Part shown: positions 1 to 8,380 of the stretch, in pieces
Position numbering within the stretch: the stretch's first letter is position 1
Layout: the number at the start of each line of letters is the position of its first letter
Source: Streptomyces plumbidurans
GTDB taxonomy: Bacteria; Actinomycetota; Actinomycetes; Streptomycetales; Streptomycetaceae
Assembly (NCBI RefSeq): GCF_019857225.1
Contig: NZ_JAFJSY010000091.1
Location: 1 to 37,707, forward strand
DNA: 37,707 bases
Direction of reading: 5' to 3'
Position numbers and translations under genes: made by a program
Notes under the pieces: model-generated
What the model saw: only the letters and a program-made list of their open reading frames with translations
Databases searched by the model: none
What the model was told of the DNA's origin: nothing

Positions 1-1
1 C

Positions 2-712
2 GCCGCCGCTGCGCCGGGCCCCTCGGGCCCCCAGGCCGCCCCGACCGTCCCTCCGCAGTCGGCCGGCGCCCAACCCGTTCCCGCCCCCCTCACCACCGGC
101 CCCGGCGGCGGTCAGTCCTCCTGGGCGCAGCAGGTGCACCGGCTCGCGGGCGCCGACGAGGGGCAGCCGGTGGCCCCCTGGAAGCCGCCCGTCGAGGACA
201 TCTTCACGGCCGCGGCCCGGCGTCAGTCCGCCGCGCGCCCCGCGGGCCTGGGCAGGCGGCTGGCCGCCCGGCTGCTGGACACCGTGGTCCTCGCGGGCGT
301 CACCGCCGTGGCCGCCGTTCCGCTGGGCACCAAGGCGCTCGACCACGTCGACGAGAAGATCGACGCGGCCAAGCTCTCCGGCGAGACCGTGACCGTATGG
401 CTGCTGGACGGCACGACCTCGGTGTATCTGGGCATCGTCCTGGCCGTGCTGCTCGTCTTCGGCGTCCTCTACGAGGCGCTGCCCACCGCCAAGTGGGGCC
501 GCACCCTGGGCAAGAAGCTGCTGGGGATCGAGGTGCGGGACATCGAGGCGCACGAGCCGCCGTCCTTCGGCGGCGCGCTGCGCCGCTGGCTCGTCTACAG
601 CGTGCCGGGTCTGCTCGTCGTGGGGATCGTGGGCATCGCGTGGTGCCTGTTCGACCGCCCCTGGCATCAGTGCTGGCACGACAAGGCGGCGGGTACGTTC
701 GTCGCGGGATGA
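2..712 (+). CDS. RDD family membrane protein, 5' end outside the window
   Basis: The reading frame is open from the first bases of the window, so the true start lies upstream; the first plausible internal start is GTG at 134. The visible N-terminal part is rich in Pro, Ala and Gly and probably disordered. It is followed by an RDD domain: an Arg-rich entry (GRRLAARLLDTVVLAG), two or three hydrophobic helices, the WGRTLGKKLLGIEV loop and a terminal FDRPWHQCWHDKAAGT block. RDD proteins are small integral membrane proteins of mostly unknown function, and transport has been suggested for some. The next gene is a second RDD protein with the same layout, so the pair is probably a duplication. The domain call is firm and the function is open. 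Confidence 0.85.
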   Translation, partial: AAAAPGPSGPQAAPTVPPQSAGAQPVPAPLTTGPGGGQSSWAQQVHRLAGADEGQPVAPWKPPVEDIFTAAARRQSAARPAGLGRRLAARLLDTVVLAGVTAVAAVPLGTKALDHVDEKIDAAKLSGETVTVWLLDGTTSVYLGIVLAVLLVFGVLYEALPTAKWGRTLGKKLLGIEVRDIEAHEPPSFGGALRRWLVYSVPGLLVVGIVGIAWCLFDRPWHQCWHDKAAGTFVAG

Positions 713-801
713 CCGCATCCGGCGTACGCAGCAACTGATTCGGTCATCCGTACGGCCGTCCGCCGGATGCGGGGCGGTGAGGTTCGCGGTCCACTCGGGC
801 C

Positions 802-1485
802 ATGAGCACCGAACCGCCCCCGGACTCCGGCCCCCCGCCGGAGAACGACCCCCTCCGAAAGCACCCCCCGCCCGGCCAGAGTTCGGGCTCACCGCACGAC
901 GTCCCCGACGGCGGGCAGCAGCCGCCGCCAGGTCAGGAGCCCCCTCCCTACAGCCAACCGCCCCCCGGCGGCGCCGGCCCGCACGGTGCCAGTAACCCCT
1001 ACGGTGGTCCCCCGTACCCCGCCGACCCCCTCGCCGGTATGCCCCCGCTTGCCCAGAGCGGGAAGCGTACGTTGGCGCGGATCATCGACCTGATTCTTGT
1101 CGGCATCGTCGTGTGGCTGCTGACCTGGCCGATGGGGGTGCACGAGTACAGCGTGGACGGGGGCAATATCGAGTACGGCAAGTCCTTTGCGCAGTCCGTC
1201 GTCGGGGCCGTGCTCTACATCGCCTACGACACCTTCATGATCAGCAGCTCGGGGCAGACGCTCGGCAAGAAGTGGCTGAACATGCGCGTGGCCAACCTCA
1301 ACGACGGCTCCACGCCCTCCGTGCAGACCTCGTTGGCCCGCGCGGCGGTGCTGTGGATCCCGTTCGCGTTCTGCTGCGCCTGCATCTGGACCGCGATCTG
1401 CGGCGGCTGGAGCTACTTCGACCGGCCCTACAAGCAGGGCCTGCACGACAAGGCCGCCAAGACGGTGGTGGTCAGCACCCGTTGA
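802..1485 (+). CDS. RDD family membrane protein with Pro-rich N-terminus
   Basis: The protein has 227 residues. Roughly the first 80 are Pro/Gly-rich and low in complexity, typical of actinobacterial RDD proteins. The RDD domain follows: GKRTLARIIDLILVGIVVWL, a second helix around VVGAVLYIAYDTFMI, the TLGKKWLNMRVANL loop, a Cys-rich helix (FAFCCACIWTAICGG) and a terminal YFDRPYKQGLHDKAAKT block. The last block closely matches that of the upstream gene (712 to 802 is the gap), which supports tandem paralogy. The cluster of Cys residues in the last helix is unusual but may be incidental. The substrate is unknown. Confidence 0.85.
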   Translation: MSTEPPPDSGPPPENDPLRKHPPPGQSSGSPHDVPDGGQQPPPGQEPPPYSQPPPGGAGPHGASNPYGGPPYPADPLAGMPPLAQSGKRTLARIIDLILVGIVVWLLTWPMGVHEYSVDGGNIEYGKSFAQSVVGAVLYIAYDTFMISSSGQTLGKKWLNMRVANLNDGSTPSVQTSLARAAVLWIPFAFCCACIWTAICGGWSYFDRPYKQGLHDKAAKTVVVSTR

Positions 1486-1532
1486 CGCAGCACTCGTTGA
1501 CGCCCGTGCGCGGCAACCGCGGTCGCCGTGGC

Positions 1533-1808
1533 TCAGGAAGCGGCGCGCTCACGCACCGGCTCGGACGCGCCGGACGCGACCGTGGCCGGCACCGGCTCCT
1601 TGTGCTGGGCCGGCTGCTCGACCGCGACGACCCTGGGCCTGGGCAGCGGGACCGTCATGGCGACCAGGAGTCCGAGGACGAGTGCCGAGGCGGCGATGAC
1701 GGCGATCCCCACGCCCGAACTCGTCTGTGACAGCAGCAGCATGGCGAGCGTCGAGAAGATCACGGTGCACGAACCGTAGACGAGCTGGGCGGGCGTCGGA
1801 CGAGGCAT
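1533..1808 (-). CDS. Small membrane protein, 91 aa, unknown function
   Basis: I chose the ATG at 1808 because GAGGA lies about 10 nt upstream and the coding character begins there; a longer in-frame extension upstream is Arg-rich and lacks a ribosome site. The protein begins MPRPTPAQLVYGSC. Two hydrophobic helices follow (about residues 10-27 and 33-53), then a Pro/Val/Glu-rich tail that is probably cytoplasmic. No family was recognised. It is convergent with the RDD gene and divergent from the M6 protease gene. Confidence 0.65.
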   Translation of the reverse strand: MPRPTPAQLVYGSCTVIFSTLAMLLLSQTSSGVGIAVIAASALVLGLLVAMTVPLPRPRVVAVEQPAQHKEPVPATVASGASEPVRERAAS

Positions 1809-2023
1809 AGCAATCGTGTCCTCGGAAGTGGGGGTCCACGGGGGTGTCGGCCTGGCTTTCCGCCGTATCAGGGCTGTCCGCCAACCGACTCTAATCGCGT
1901 GTGTGCCCGAGCGGAACGAACAGTAAGCGTGACCTAACCAACAGTGCCGGTGCACAGGGGGCGCACGGAGTCATGGCGTCCAGCACGCGGACAGCAGAAC
2001 GCGCCGGTCGTGGTGTTCGTAAA

Positions 2024-2126
2024 GCGGACTTCACATCCGCATAGTGCACTTGTTCTGTTCAAGTCAAGGTCTGTCTTTTCTTACCAGCCTCTAGTCAAAT
2101 TGCGTCACTTGACATGCACCTTGACT
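2024..2126 (+). promoter_or_regulatory. AT-rich upstream region of the M6 protease gene with four TTGAC boxes
   Basis: The pentamer TTGAC or its complement occurs four times: GTCAA at 2063-2067 and 2094-2098, TTGAC at 2109-2113 and 2121-2125. GTCAAGG (2063-2069) and CCTTGAC (2119-2125) are exact inverted copies. A small hairpin (GCGGA at 2024-2028, TCCGC at 2036-2040) lies just upstream. The stretch is clearly less GC-rich than its surroundings. The symmetry suggests an operator, but some copies could equally be -35 elements. I could not fix a promoter. The rest of the 331-bp gap between 1808 and 2140 shows nothing else. Confidence 0.35.
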
Positions 2127-2139
2127 CAGAGGATCTCAA

Positions 2140-4494
2140 GTGACCCATAGACCTTGGACGTTCAGAGCAACCGCGATCGGTGTCGCCCTCGCGGCGGCCA
2201 CCGCCACGTTCTCGACGTTCGCCGTGGCCCAGGCCGCCGACCCGGCGAAATCCGCCACCGTCGAGCGCCACGACCCGGCGGCGGTCAAGAACATGGCGGA
2301 GCACAACCTCGACGGACCGCTCTCGAAGACCCAGGAGGCCCAGCGCCAGGAGGCCTTGAACGAGGTCATATCCGGCCGGGCGCAGGCCAAGGACCGGCAC
2401 GGTTCGCAGGTCGTCCAGCTCAAGAGCCGCAAGGGCGACAGCAAGTACGTGGAACTTGGCCGGGAGAAGACCGACAAGATCTTCACCATCCTGGCCGAGT
2501 TCGGCGACCAGACGGACCCGAAGTACGGCGGCACCCCCGGCCCCCTGCACAACCAGATAGCCGCGCCCGACCGCTCCAAGGACAACTCCACGGACTGGCG
2601 GGCGGACTACAACCAGAAGCACTTCCAGGACATGTACTTCGGCACCGGCAAGAACACCGAGTCGCTGAAGAAGTACTACGAGAAGCAGTCCTCGGGCCGC
2701 TACTCCGTCAACGGCGAGGTCAGCGACTGGGTCAAGGTCCCCTACAACGAGGCCCGTTACGGCAACAACGCCTGCGGCTCGACCACCTGCTCCACCGCCT
2801 GGAACCTGGTGCGCGACGGCATCAACGCCTGGGTCGCCGACCAGAAGGCGGCCGGCAAGTCCGACGCCGACATCAAGGCGGACCTCGCCCAGTACGACCA
2901 GTGGGACCGCTACGACTACGACGGCGACGGCAACTTCAACGAGCCCGACGGCTACATCGACCACTTCCAGATCGTGCACGCCGGCGAGGACGAGTCCGCG
3001 GGCGGCGGCGCTCAGGGCACCGACGCGATCTGGGCCCACCGCTGGTACGCCTTCGGCACCGACGCCGGCGCCACCGGCCCCGAGAACAACAAGCTCGGCG
3101 GCACCCAGGTCGGCGACACCGGCATCTGGGTCGGCGACTACACCATGCAGCCGGAGAACGGCGGACTCGGCGTCTACGCCCACGAGTACGGCCACGACCT
3201 CGGCCTGCCGGACGAGTACGACACCAACGGCGGCGAGAACTCGACCGGTTTCTGGACCCTGATGTCCTCCGGCTCCTGGCTCGGCACCGGCGAGAACGCG
3301 ATCGGCAACCTGCCGGGCGACATGAACGCCTGGGACAAGCTGCAGCTGGGCTGGCTCAACTACGACACGGCGCAGGCCGGAAGGAAGTCGAAGCACAAGC
3401 TGGGCGTCGCCGAGTACAACACCAAGGACAAGCAGGCGCTGGTGGTTTCGCTGCCCGACAAGGCGGTCACCACCGAGGTGGTCACTCCCGCCGAGGGCTC
3501 GACCCAGTGGTGGAGCGGCAGCGGCGACGACCTGAAGAACACGCTGACCCGTGAAGTCGACCTGACCGGCAAGAAGTCGGCCGCCCTCACGCTCGACGGC
3601 TGGTACGACATCGAGGCGGGCTACGACTACCTCTACGCCGAGGTGTCGACCGACGGCGGCGCCAACTGGACCGCCCTGGACGGCACGGTGGACGGCCAGG
3701 CCATCCCGCGCGACGGCAGCGACAAGCCCGCCCTCACCGGCACGATCGACGCGTACAAGAAGCTGTCGTACCCGCTGGACGCCTACGCGGGCCAGAAGGT
3801 CCAGCTGCGCTTCCGCTACCAGACCGACGGCGGTGTGGCCCAGAAGGGCTTCGCGGCCGACGAGATCACCGTGACCGCCGACGGCGCCCCGGTCTTCTCC
3901 GACAACGCCGAGTCCGCGGACACCGCTTGGACCGCGAACGGCTTCTCCCGCATCGGCGCGTCCTTCACCAAGGACTACAAGCAGTACTACGTCGCGGAGA
4001 ACCGCCAGTACGTGTCGTACGACAAGACGCTGAAGACGGGCCCGTACAACTTCGGCTTCTCGACGACCCGTCCGGACTGGGTGGAGCACTACCCGTACCA
4101 GAACGGCCTGTTGATCTGGAAGTGGGACACCTCGCAGCAGGACAACAACACCGGCGACCACCCGGGCACCGGTCTGATCCTTCCGGTCGACTCGCACCCG
4201 AAGGCGCTGAAGTGGTCCGACGGCACGCTGATGCGCAACCGCGTCCAGGCCTACGACTCGCCGTTCAGCCGCTACCGCACGGACGGCATGACGCTGCACA
4301 ACGCGGACGTGGCGACCAGGATCAAGGGCTCGTACGGGGTGCCGGTCTTCAACGACCGGACGAACACCTACTACGACCCGTCGAACCCGGCCGGCGGTGT
4401 CAAGATCACTGACACCAACACCAAGATCAAGATCGTTCAGGAGGCCTGGAACGGCTCCACGATGCGGCTCGAGGTCGGCCCTGCGGTGAAGTAG
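2140..4494 (+). CDS. Secreted M6 family metalloprotease (immune inhibitor A type)
   Basis: The protein has 784 residues and starts at a GTG preceded by AGAGG seven bases upstream. A Sec signal peptide of about 32 residues ends in AVAQA, followed by a propeptide-like segment up to about residue 105. The catalytic domain carries HEYGHDLGLPDEYD (His348, Glu349, His352, probable third ligand Asp358), the HExxHxxGxxD zinc motif of M6 peptidases. The downstream MSSGSW is the expected Met turn. Upstream Asp-rich segments (YDYDGDGNFNEPDGYIDH) look like calcium-binding loops. The C-terminal half is the beta-rich immune inhibitor A region. It probably degrades extracellular protein for nutrition. The gene stands alone and ends at a strong hairpin. 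Confidence 0.93.
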   Translation: MTHRPWTFRATAIGVALAAATATFSTFAVAQAADPAKSATVERHDPAAVKNMAEHNLDGPLSKTQEAQRQEALNEVISGRAQAKDRHGSQVVQLKSRKGDSKYVELGREKTDKIFTILAEFGDQTDPKYGGTPGPLHNQIAAPDRSKDNSTDWRADYNQKHFQDMYFGTGKNTESLKKYYEKQSSGRYSVNGEVSDWVKVPYNEARYGNNACGSTTCSTAWNLVRDGINAWVADQKAAGKSDADIKADLAQYDQWDRYDYDGDGNFNEPDGYIDHFQIVHAGEDESAGGGAQGTDAIWAHRWYAFGTDAGATGPENNKLGGTQVGDTGIWVGDYTMQPENGGLGVYAHEYGHDLGLPDEYDTNGGENSTGFWTLMSSGSWLGTGENAIGNLPGDMNAWDKLQLGWLNYDTAQAGRKSKHKLGVAEYNTKDKQALVVSLPDKAVTTEVVTPAEGSTQWWSGSGDDLKNTLTREVDLTGKKSAALTLDGWYDIEAGYDYLYAEVSTDGGANWTALDGTVDGQAIPRDGSDKPALTGTIDAYKKLSYPLDAYAGQKVQLRFRYQTDGGVAQKGFAADEITVTADGAPVFSDNAESADTAWTANGFSRIGASFTKDYKQYYVAENRQYVSYDKTLKTGPYNFGFSTTRPDWVEHYPYQNGLLIWKWDTSQQDNNTGDHPGTGLILPVDSHPKALKWSDGTLMRNRVQAYDSPFSRYRTDGMTLHNADVATRIKGSYGVPVFNDRTNTYYDPSNPAGGVKITDTNTKIKIVQEAWNGSTMRLEVGPAVK

Positions 4495-4520
4495 TCGGCA
4501 TTTCTGCAGGTCAGAAGCGT

Positions 4521-4561
4521 ATCGGCGGTGACCCCCTGGCGGGTCGCCGCCGATCGTGTTT
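4521..4561 (+). terminator. Terminator after the M6 protease gene
   Basis: The arms 4521-4534 and 4541-4554 pair over 14 positions with one wobble and a six-base loop. CGTGTTT follows. It lies 26 bp past the stop codon. Confidence 0.75.
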
Positions 4562-4640
4562 AGGTGCGTCCTGTGCTTCTCTTATTGACAGTCCCGCCGA
4601 CTGTCCCATCGACACCGACTCGCACGGGGGTGTGACCTGC

Positions 4641-4979
4641 ATGGCCGCAGGAGGTTTCTGCAAGCTGCCGACCGGCAGCGTGGTGGTGGCTCTGAACCTG
4701 CCCAGACCCACCGCCGACGGCACGGGCTGCGTCCGTGTCCTCGTCCACGCCCACAACCGGGCGCGCGCCCTGACCAGGCTGCGCAACCTGGGCATGCGGG
4801 CCGTCTACCTGCGCGGCAACGGGGCCCCGCCGACCCCGGACGAGATCACCGCGGTCCTGCACCACCCCGACGGCGTCATATGGCGCACGGCCCCCGACAA
4901 CGGTGTCAGCACCGACCTGCCGCAGGAGCTGTGGCACCCGATGAGGGCCCTGCTGCGCCGCCCCACGGCACCGGCCTAG
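4641..4979 (+). CDS. Conserved small protein, 112 aa, unknown function
   Basis: I prefer the ATG at 4641 because GGGGG (4626-4630) sits 10 nt upstream. A GTG at 4632 is too close to that purine run. The protein is soluble in character, with a beta-rich first half (GSVVVALNLP, CVRVLVHAHN), a basic helix (RARALTRLRNLGMRAVYLRGN) and a segment PTPDEITAVLHHPDGVIWR. It has no signal or membrane segment. I did not recognise the family. It is convergent with pncA, 13 bp away. Confidence 0.6.
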   Translation: MAAGGFCKLPTGSVVVALNLPRPTADGTGCVRVLVHAHNRARALTRLRNLGMRAVYLRGNGAPPTPDEITAVLHHPDGVIWRTAPDNGVSTDLPQELWHPMRALLRRPTAPA

Positions 4980-4992
4980 GCCCGGCCTCCCG

Positions 4993-5583
4993 CTAAGCCA
5001 CGACGGGCTTCCCGGACAACTCCACGCCCGCCTCCCGCATCTCCTCCAGTGCCCGCTCGGTGGTCTCAGCGGCCACCCCGGCGGTCAGGTCGAGCAGCAC
5101 CTGCGTGCGAAAGCCCTCCCGTACGCCGTCCAGGGCGGTGGCGCGTACGCAGTGGTCCGTGGCGATCCCGACCACGTCCACCTCGCTGACATCCCTGGCC
5201 CGCAGCCAGTCGGCCAGCTTGACGCCGTTCTCGTCGGCGCCCTCGAAGCCGCTGTACGCCGCGGCGTACGCCCCCTTGTCGAAGACGGCGTCGATCGCGC
5301 CGGAGGCGACGGCGGGGGAGAAGTTCGGATGAAAGCCCACGCCCTCCGTGCCCGCGACGCAGTGCGCGGGCCAGGAGTGCACGAAGTCCGGGTTGTCGGC
5401 GAAGTGGCCGCCGGGTGCGATGTGGTGGTCGCGGGTGGCCACCACATGCTGGTAGCCCGAACCGGCCGCCTGTCCGATCAGCTCGGTCACGGCGGCGGCC
5501 ACGTCGGCACCTCCGGCCACGGCGAGGCTGCCCCCCTCGCAGAAGTCGTTCTGCACATCGACGACGATCAAGGCGCGGCGCAT
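4993..5583 (-). CDS. pncA: Nicotinamidase / pyrazinamidase (isochorismatase fold)
   Basis: This protein of 196 residues should hydrolyse nicotinamide to nicotinate and ammonia for NAD salvage. All key residues are visible: the triad Asp9 (VVDVQNDF), Lys103 (FDKGAY) and Cys145 (TDHCVRAT), and the metal ligands Asp52, His54, His60 and His74 in RDHH, GGHF and WPAHC. Length matches the family. The start at 5583 has GAAGGA eight bases upstream. It follows pncB on the same strand after 114 bp, so the two consecutive salvage enzymes are probably co-expressed. The product of PncA is the substrate of PncB. Confidence 0.93.
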   Translation of the reverse strand: MRRALIVVDVQNDFCEGGSLAVAGGADVAAAVTELIGQAAGSGYQHVVATRDHHIAPGGHFADNPDFVHSWPAHCVAGTEGVGFHPNFSPAVASGAIDAVFDKGAYAAAYSGFEGADENGVKLADWLRARDVSEVDVVGIATDHCVRATALDGVREGFRTQVLLDLTAGVAAETTERALEEMREAGVELSGKPVVA

Positions 5584-5697
5584 GGCGGTGTCCTTCGACT
5601 ATGAGTGGCTTACGGGACTGAAGATTTCGCGGTCGCTCCGGGAGAGGGCGCGGGGGTGCACGACCGGCCATCCCCCTTCGGCCACCCCCCTGGGCTG

Positions 5698-7044
5698 TCA
5701 GCTACCCGTCGGCGTGTGCAGGTACTCCGTGGGGAGCACCGGTTCCCCGCGCGAGAGCTGGGTCGCCGACAGCGGCAGACCGGCCCGCGCGGCGACATGA
5801 CGGTCCCGTACGGCGTCCAGCGGCTCGCGGGCGATCACGTCGCCGCCCTTGATCAGCTCGACCAGCAGCTGCCGGTCGGCGAGCTCGGGCGGGACCGGTC
5901 CGGTGCCCACGACCTCGGCCTCCGCGACCCCGTCGGCGTCCGCCCGCCGCGCGGCCCACTTGCGGCCGCCGATGGAGGTCTTGCCGCCGCTGGACTTCTT
6001 CGCCACCGGCACCAGCGGCGCCCGCGGGTCGTCGGACTCCGCGCGGGCCACCAGCTTGTAGACCATGGAGGCCGTGGGGTGCCCGGACCCGGTCACCAGC
6101 TGCGTACCGACGCCGTACGCGTCCACGGGCGCCGCCGCGAGCGAGGCGATGGCGTACTCGTCCAGGTCCGAGGTCACGATGATCTTCGTGTCGTGGGCGC
6201 CCAGCTCGTCCAGCTGCTGGCGCACCCGGTGCGCGACCAGCAGCAGGTCGCCGGAGTCGATGCGCACGGCGCCCAGCTCGGGTCCGGCGATCTCGACCGC
6301 CAGCCGTACCGCCTCGGCGACGTCGTAGGTGTCCACCAGCAGGGTCGTGCCGCGGCCGAGGGAGTCGACCTGCGCCTTGAAGGCGTCCCGCTCGTGGTCG
6401 TGCAGGAGGGTGAAGGCGTGCGCGGAGGTGCCCACGGTCGGGATGTTGTAGCGGAAGCCGGCCGCCAGGTCGGAGGTGGAGGCGAAGCCGCCGACGTAGG
6501 CGGCGCGCGCGGCGGCGACGGCGGCCAGCTCGTGCGTGCGGCGGGCGCCCATCTCGATCAGCGGGCGCGAGCCCGCGGCCGAGGACATGCGGGAGGCGGC
6601 CGCGGCGATCGCGGAGTCGTGGTTGAGGATCGACAGGATCACCGTCTCCAGCAGCACGCACTCGGCGAAGGAGCCCTCGACCCGCATGATCGGCGAGCCC
6701 GGGAAGTACACCTCGCCCTCGGGATAGCCCCACACGTCGCCGCTGAACCGGTAGCCGGCGAGCCAGTCCAGCGTCACGTCGTCGACGATGGAGCGCTCGC
6801 GCAGATACCGCAGGACGTCCGCGTCGAACCGGAAGTTCTCCACGGCGTCCAGGACACGCCCGGTGCCCGCCACGACGCCGTAGCGCCGTCCGTCGGGCAG
6901 TCGCCGGGTGAAGACCTCGAAGACGCTGCGCCGCGCCGCGGTACCGGCCCTGAGGGCGGCCTGCAGCATCGTGAGCTCGTACTGGTCCGTGAAGAGCGCC
7001 GTCGAGGGAACGTCCACCGGCAGCCCTAGGTCCGCTGTGTTCAT
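5698..7044 (-). CDS. pncB: Nicotinate phosphoribosyltransferase
   Basis: PncB condenses nicotinate with PRPP to form nicotinate mononucleotide, with ATP hydrolysis. The protein has 448 residues when started at MNTADLGLP (7044). Family landmarks are FTDQYELTMLQAAL near the N-terminus, the FEVFTRRLP segment, the GTSAHAFTLLHDHE block (His209 is the candidate phosphorylated histidine), the RIDSGDL phosphate-binding strand and a late YGVGTQLVTG block. There is no clear Shine-Dalgarno at 7044, and TAGCAT (7053-7058) ends eight bases before the ATG, so the mRNA may be leaderless. It is divergent from clpS across 58 bp. Confidence 0.93.
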   Translation of the reverse strand: MNTADLGLPVDVPSTALFTDQYELTMLQAALRAGTAARRSVFEVFTRRLPDGRRYGVVAGTGRVLDAVENFRFDADVLRYLRERSIVDDVTLDWLAGYRFSGDVWGYPEGEVYFPGSPIMRVEGSFAECVLLETVILSILNHDSAIAAAASRMSSAAGSRPLIEMGARRTHELAAVAAARAAYVGGFASTSDLAAGFRYNIPTVGTSAHAFTLLHDHERDAFKAQVDSLGRGTTLLVDTYDVAEAVRLAVEIAGPELGAVRIDSGDLLLVAHRVRQQLDELGAHDTKIIVTSDLDEYAIASLAAAPVDAYGVGTQLVTGSGHPTASMVYKLVARAESDDPRAPLVPVAKKSSGGKTSIGGRKWAARRADADGVAEAEVVGTGPVPPELADRQLLVELIKGGDVIAREPLDAVRDRHVAARAGLPLSATQLSRGEPVLPTEYLHTPTGS

Positions 7045-7052
7045 GGCAACAG

Positions 7053-7058
7053 ATGCTA
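7053..7058 (-). promoter_or_regulatory. Candidate -10 element of pncB
   Basis: TAGCAT on the minus strand fits TAnnnT and lies eight bases before the ATG, which would give a near-leaderless transcript. I see no convincing -35. Confidence 0.3.
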
Positions 7059-7102
7059 CCGTACTTCGCGTCAGTGTGACGATTTGTGGGAGCCGTGGCA
7101 GC

Positions 7103-7420
7103 ATGGGCCTTGTGACGTCACCCGCTCCCCTTGAGATCGAGAAGACCGAATCGGCGGAGGAGGTCTTCGCCGTACCCGAGCCGGACGTCCCGTGGGTCAC
7201 GATCGTGCACAACGACCCGGTCAACCTCATGAGCTATGTGACGTACGTCTTCCAGACGTACTTCGGCTACAGCAAGGACAAGGCCACCAAGCTCATGCTC
7301 GACGTCCACCACAAGGGCCGTGCGGTCGTCTCCAGCGGCACTCGCGAGGAGATGGAACGCGACGTGCAGGCCATGCACGGCTACGGCCTGTGGGCCACCC
7401 TCCAACAGGACCGGAAGTAG
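7103..7420 (+). CDS. clpS: ATP-dependent Clp protease adaptor ClpS
   Basis: This is a 105-residue N-degron adaptor that delivers substrates to the ClpA/ClpC-type unfoldase. The hallmark VTIVHNDPVNLMSYV (about residues 32-46) carries the Asn-Asp pair that binds the substrate N-terminus. KLMLDVHHKGRAVV supplies the conserved His. The C-terminus GLWATLQQD is typical. The ATG at 7103 is favoured by GGGAG ten bases upstream; an in-frame GTG at 7112 has no such site. A DUF2017 gene follows 12 bp later, an arrangement common in actinobacteria. Confidence 0.92.
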   Translation: MGLVTSPAPLEIEKTESAEEVFAVPEPDVPWVTIVHNDPVNLMSYVTYVFQTYFGYSKDKATKLMLDVHHKGRAVVSSGTREEMERDVQAMHGYGLWATLQQDRK

Positions 7421-7432
7421 CGACATCTTCTG

Positions 7433-8038
7433 ATGCCAGGACACTTCGAACCGCTCCCCGACGGCGGCGCGGCCGTCGCGCTCGACGACGTCGAGATCTC
7501 CATCATCCGGTCGCTGGCCGTCCAGCTGCTGGAGCTCGTCGGACCCGGCCCGGGGGAGGACGCCTCCGACGACCCGCTGGCCGAACTCTTCGCGGACGGG
7601 CCCAGCGAGCCCCCCAGGGACCCGGTGCTCAAACGGCTCTTCCCGGACGCCTACAGCGACCCCGAGGGCGAGCCCGCCGACCCCGCGGCGGCCGACGAAC
7701 AGCGGGCGTACTCCTCGGAGTTCCGCCGCTACACCGAGAACGACCTGCGCGCCGGCAAGCGCGAGAACGCGCTCGCGGTCGTGCGCTGCCTGGACGCGCT
7801 GACACCTGCCGCCGACGGCGGCGCCGTCCTCAAGCTGTCGGTCGAGGAGTCCCAGCAGTGGCTGAAGGCGCTCAACGACCTGCGCCTCGCGATCGGCTCC
7901 CGGCTGGAGATCACCGACGAGGACGACACCGAGGTCCTCTACCGGCTCCCCGACGAGGACCCGCGCAAGCCCATGGTGATGGCGTACCTGTGGCTCGGCG
8001 GGCTCCAGGAGACGCTGGTGAGCACCCTGATGCCGTGA
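7433..8038 (+). CDS. DUF2017 domain protein
   Basis: This soluble, acidic protein of 201 residues has the DUF2017 pattern. An N-terminal strand-helix unit (ALDDVEISIIRSLAVQLLEL) leads into an Asp/Glu/Pro-rich linker. A helical second half follows (YTENDLRAGKRENALAVVRCLD and VEESQQWLKALNDLRLAIGSRLEI), ending in MAYLWLGGLQETLVSTLMP. The molecular function is unknown. Its place directly after clpS suggests co-transcription and a possible role near Clp proteolysis, which is inference from position only. Confidence 0.85.
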   Translation: MPGHFEPLPDGGAAVALDDVEISIIRSLAVQLLELVGPGPGEDASDDPLAELFADGPSEPPRDPVLKRLFPDAYSDPEGEPADPAAADEQRAYSSEFRRYTENDLRAGKRENALAVVRCLDALTPAADGGAVLKLSVEESQQWLKALNDLRLAIGSRLEITDEDDTEVLYRLPDEDPRKPMVMAYLWLGGLQETLVSTLMP

Positions 8039-8380
8039 TCCGGGACGGTGGTGCGTTCGCTCAGAGGACGCTCAAATCCGGATAACGATCACGTCACCGC
8101 CGCGGCCGTGAATGCGGCTGCGCGAACCCCTTTGTCCCCTTCTTCCTGTGGGGTGCGCCACATGTCGCTGCGGTGATCAACATTGCGGCCGTGATAAATC
8201 TTCACGACCGCCCGGCGAACACCACCCATGTTCGTCCGGGTGCGCCACCGAGCCGGCGGATCGCCGGCCAGGCACGGACGGGCCCGCCCGGCCCGCCCAG
8301 CTCCATCAATCCGGGGGGATCGAGACCCGATCCGAGGCCGACGAGAGGCCCGGGTCGGCATGGAGAAAGGCGCACCACAG
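8039..8380. other. 342-bp gap between the DUF2017 gene and the permease
   Basis: No gene was found here. The only strong structure is GCCGGCG (8252-8258) and CGCCGGC (8262-8268), a seven-base perfect stem with a three-base loop, about 110 bp before the permease start. Two imperfect copies of a TGCGG..TGATnAA motif lie near 8169-8198. I could not match the region to a known riboswitch. Confidence 0.4.

Noticed and set aside
2095..4299. A 734-codon open frame on the minus strand across the M6 protease gene
   Set aside because: It is a shadow of the strong G/C third-position bias. Its composition is Val/Arg/Gly-rich and has no domain, while the plus strand encodes a clear protease.
8039..8380. 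Riboswitch before the amino acid permease
   Set aside because: Only a short GC-rich stem is visible, and the conserved cores of glycine, lysine, glutamine or c-di-AMP riboswitches could not be matched.
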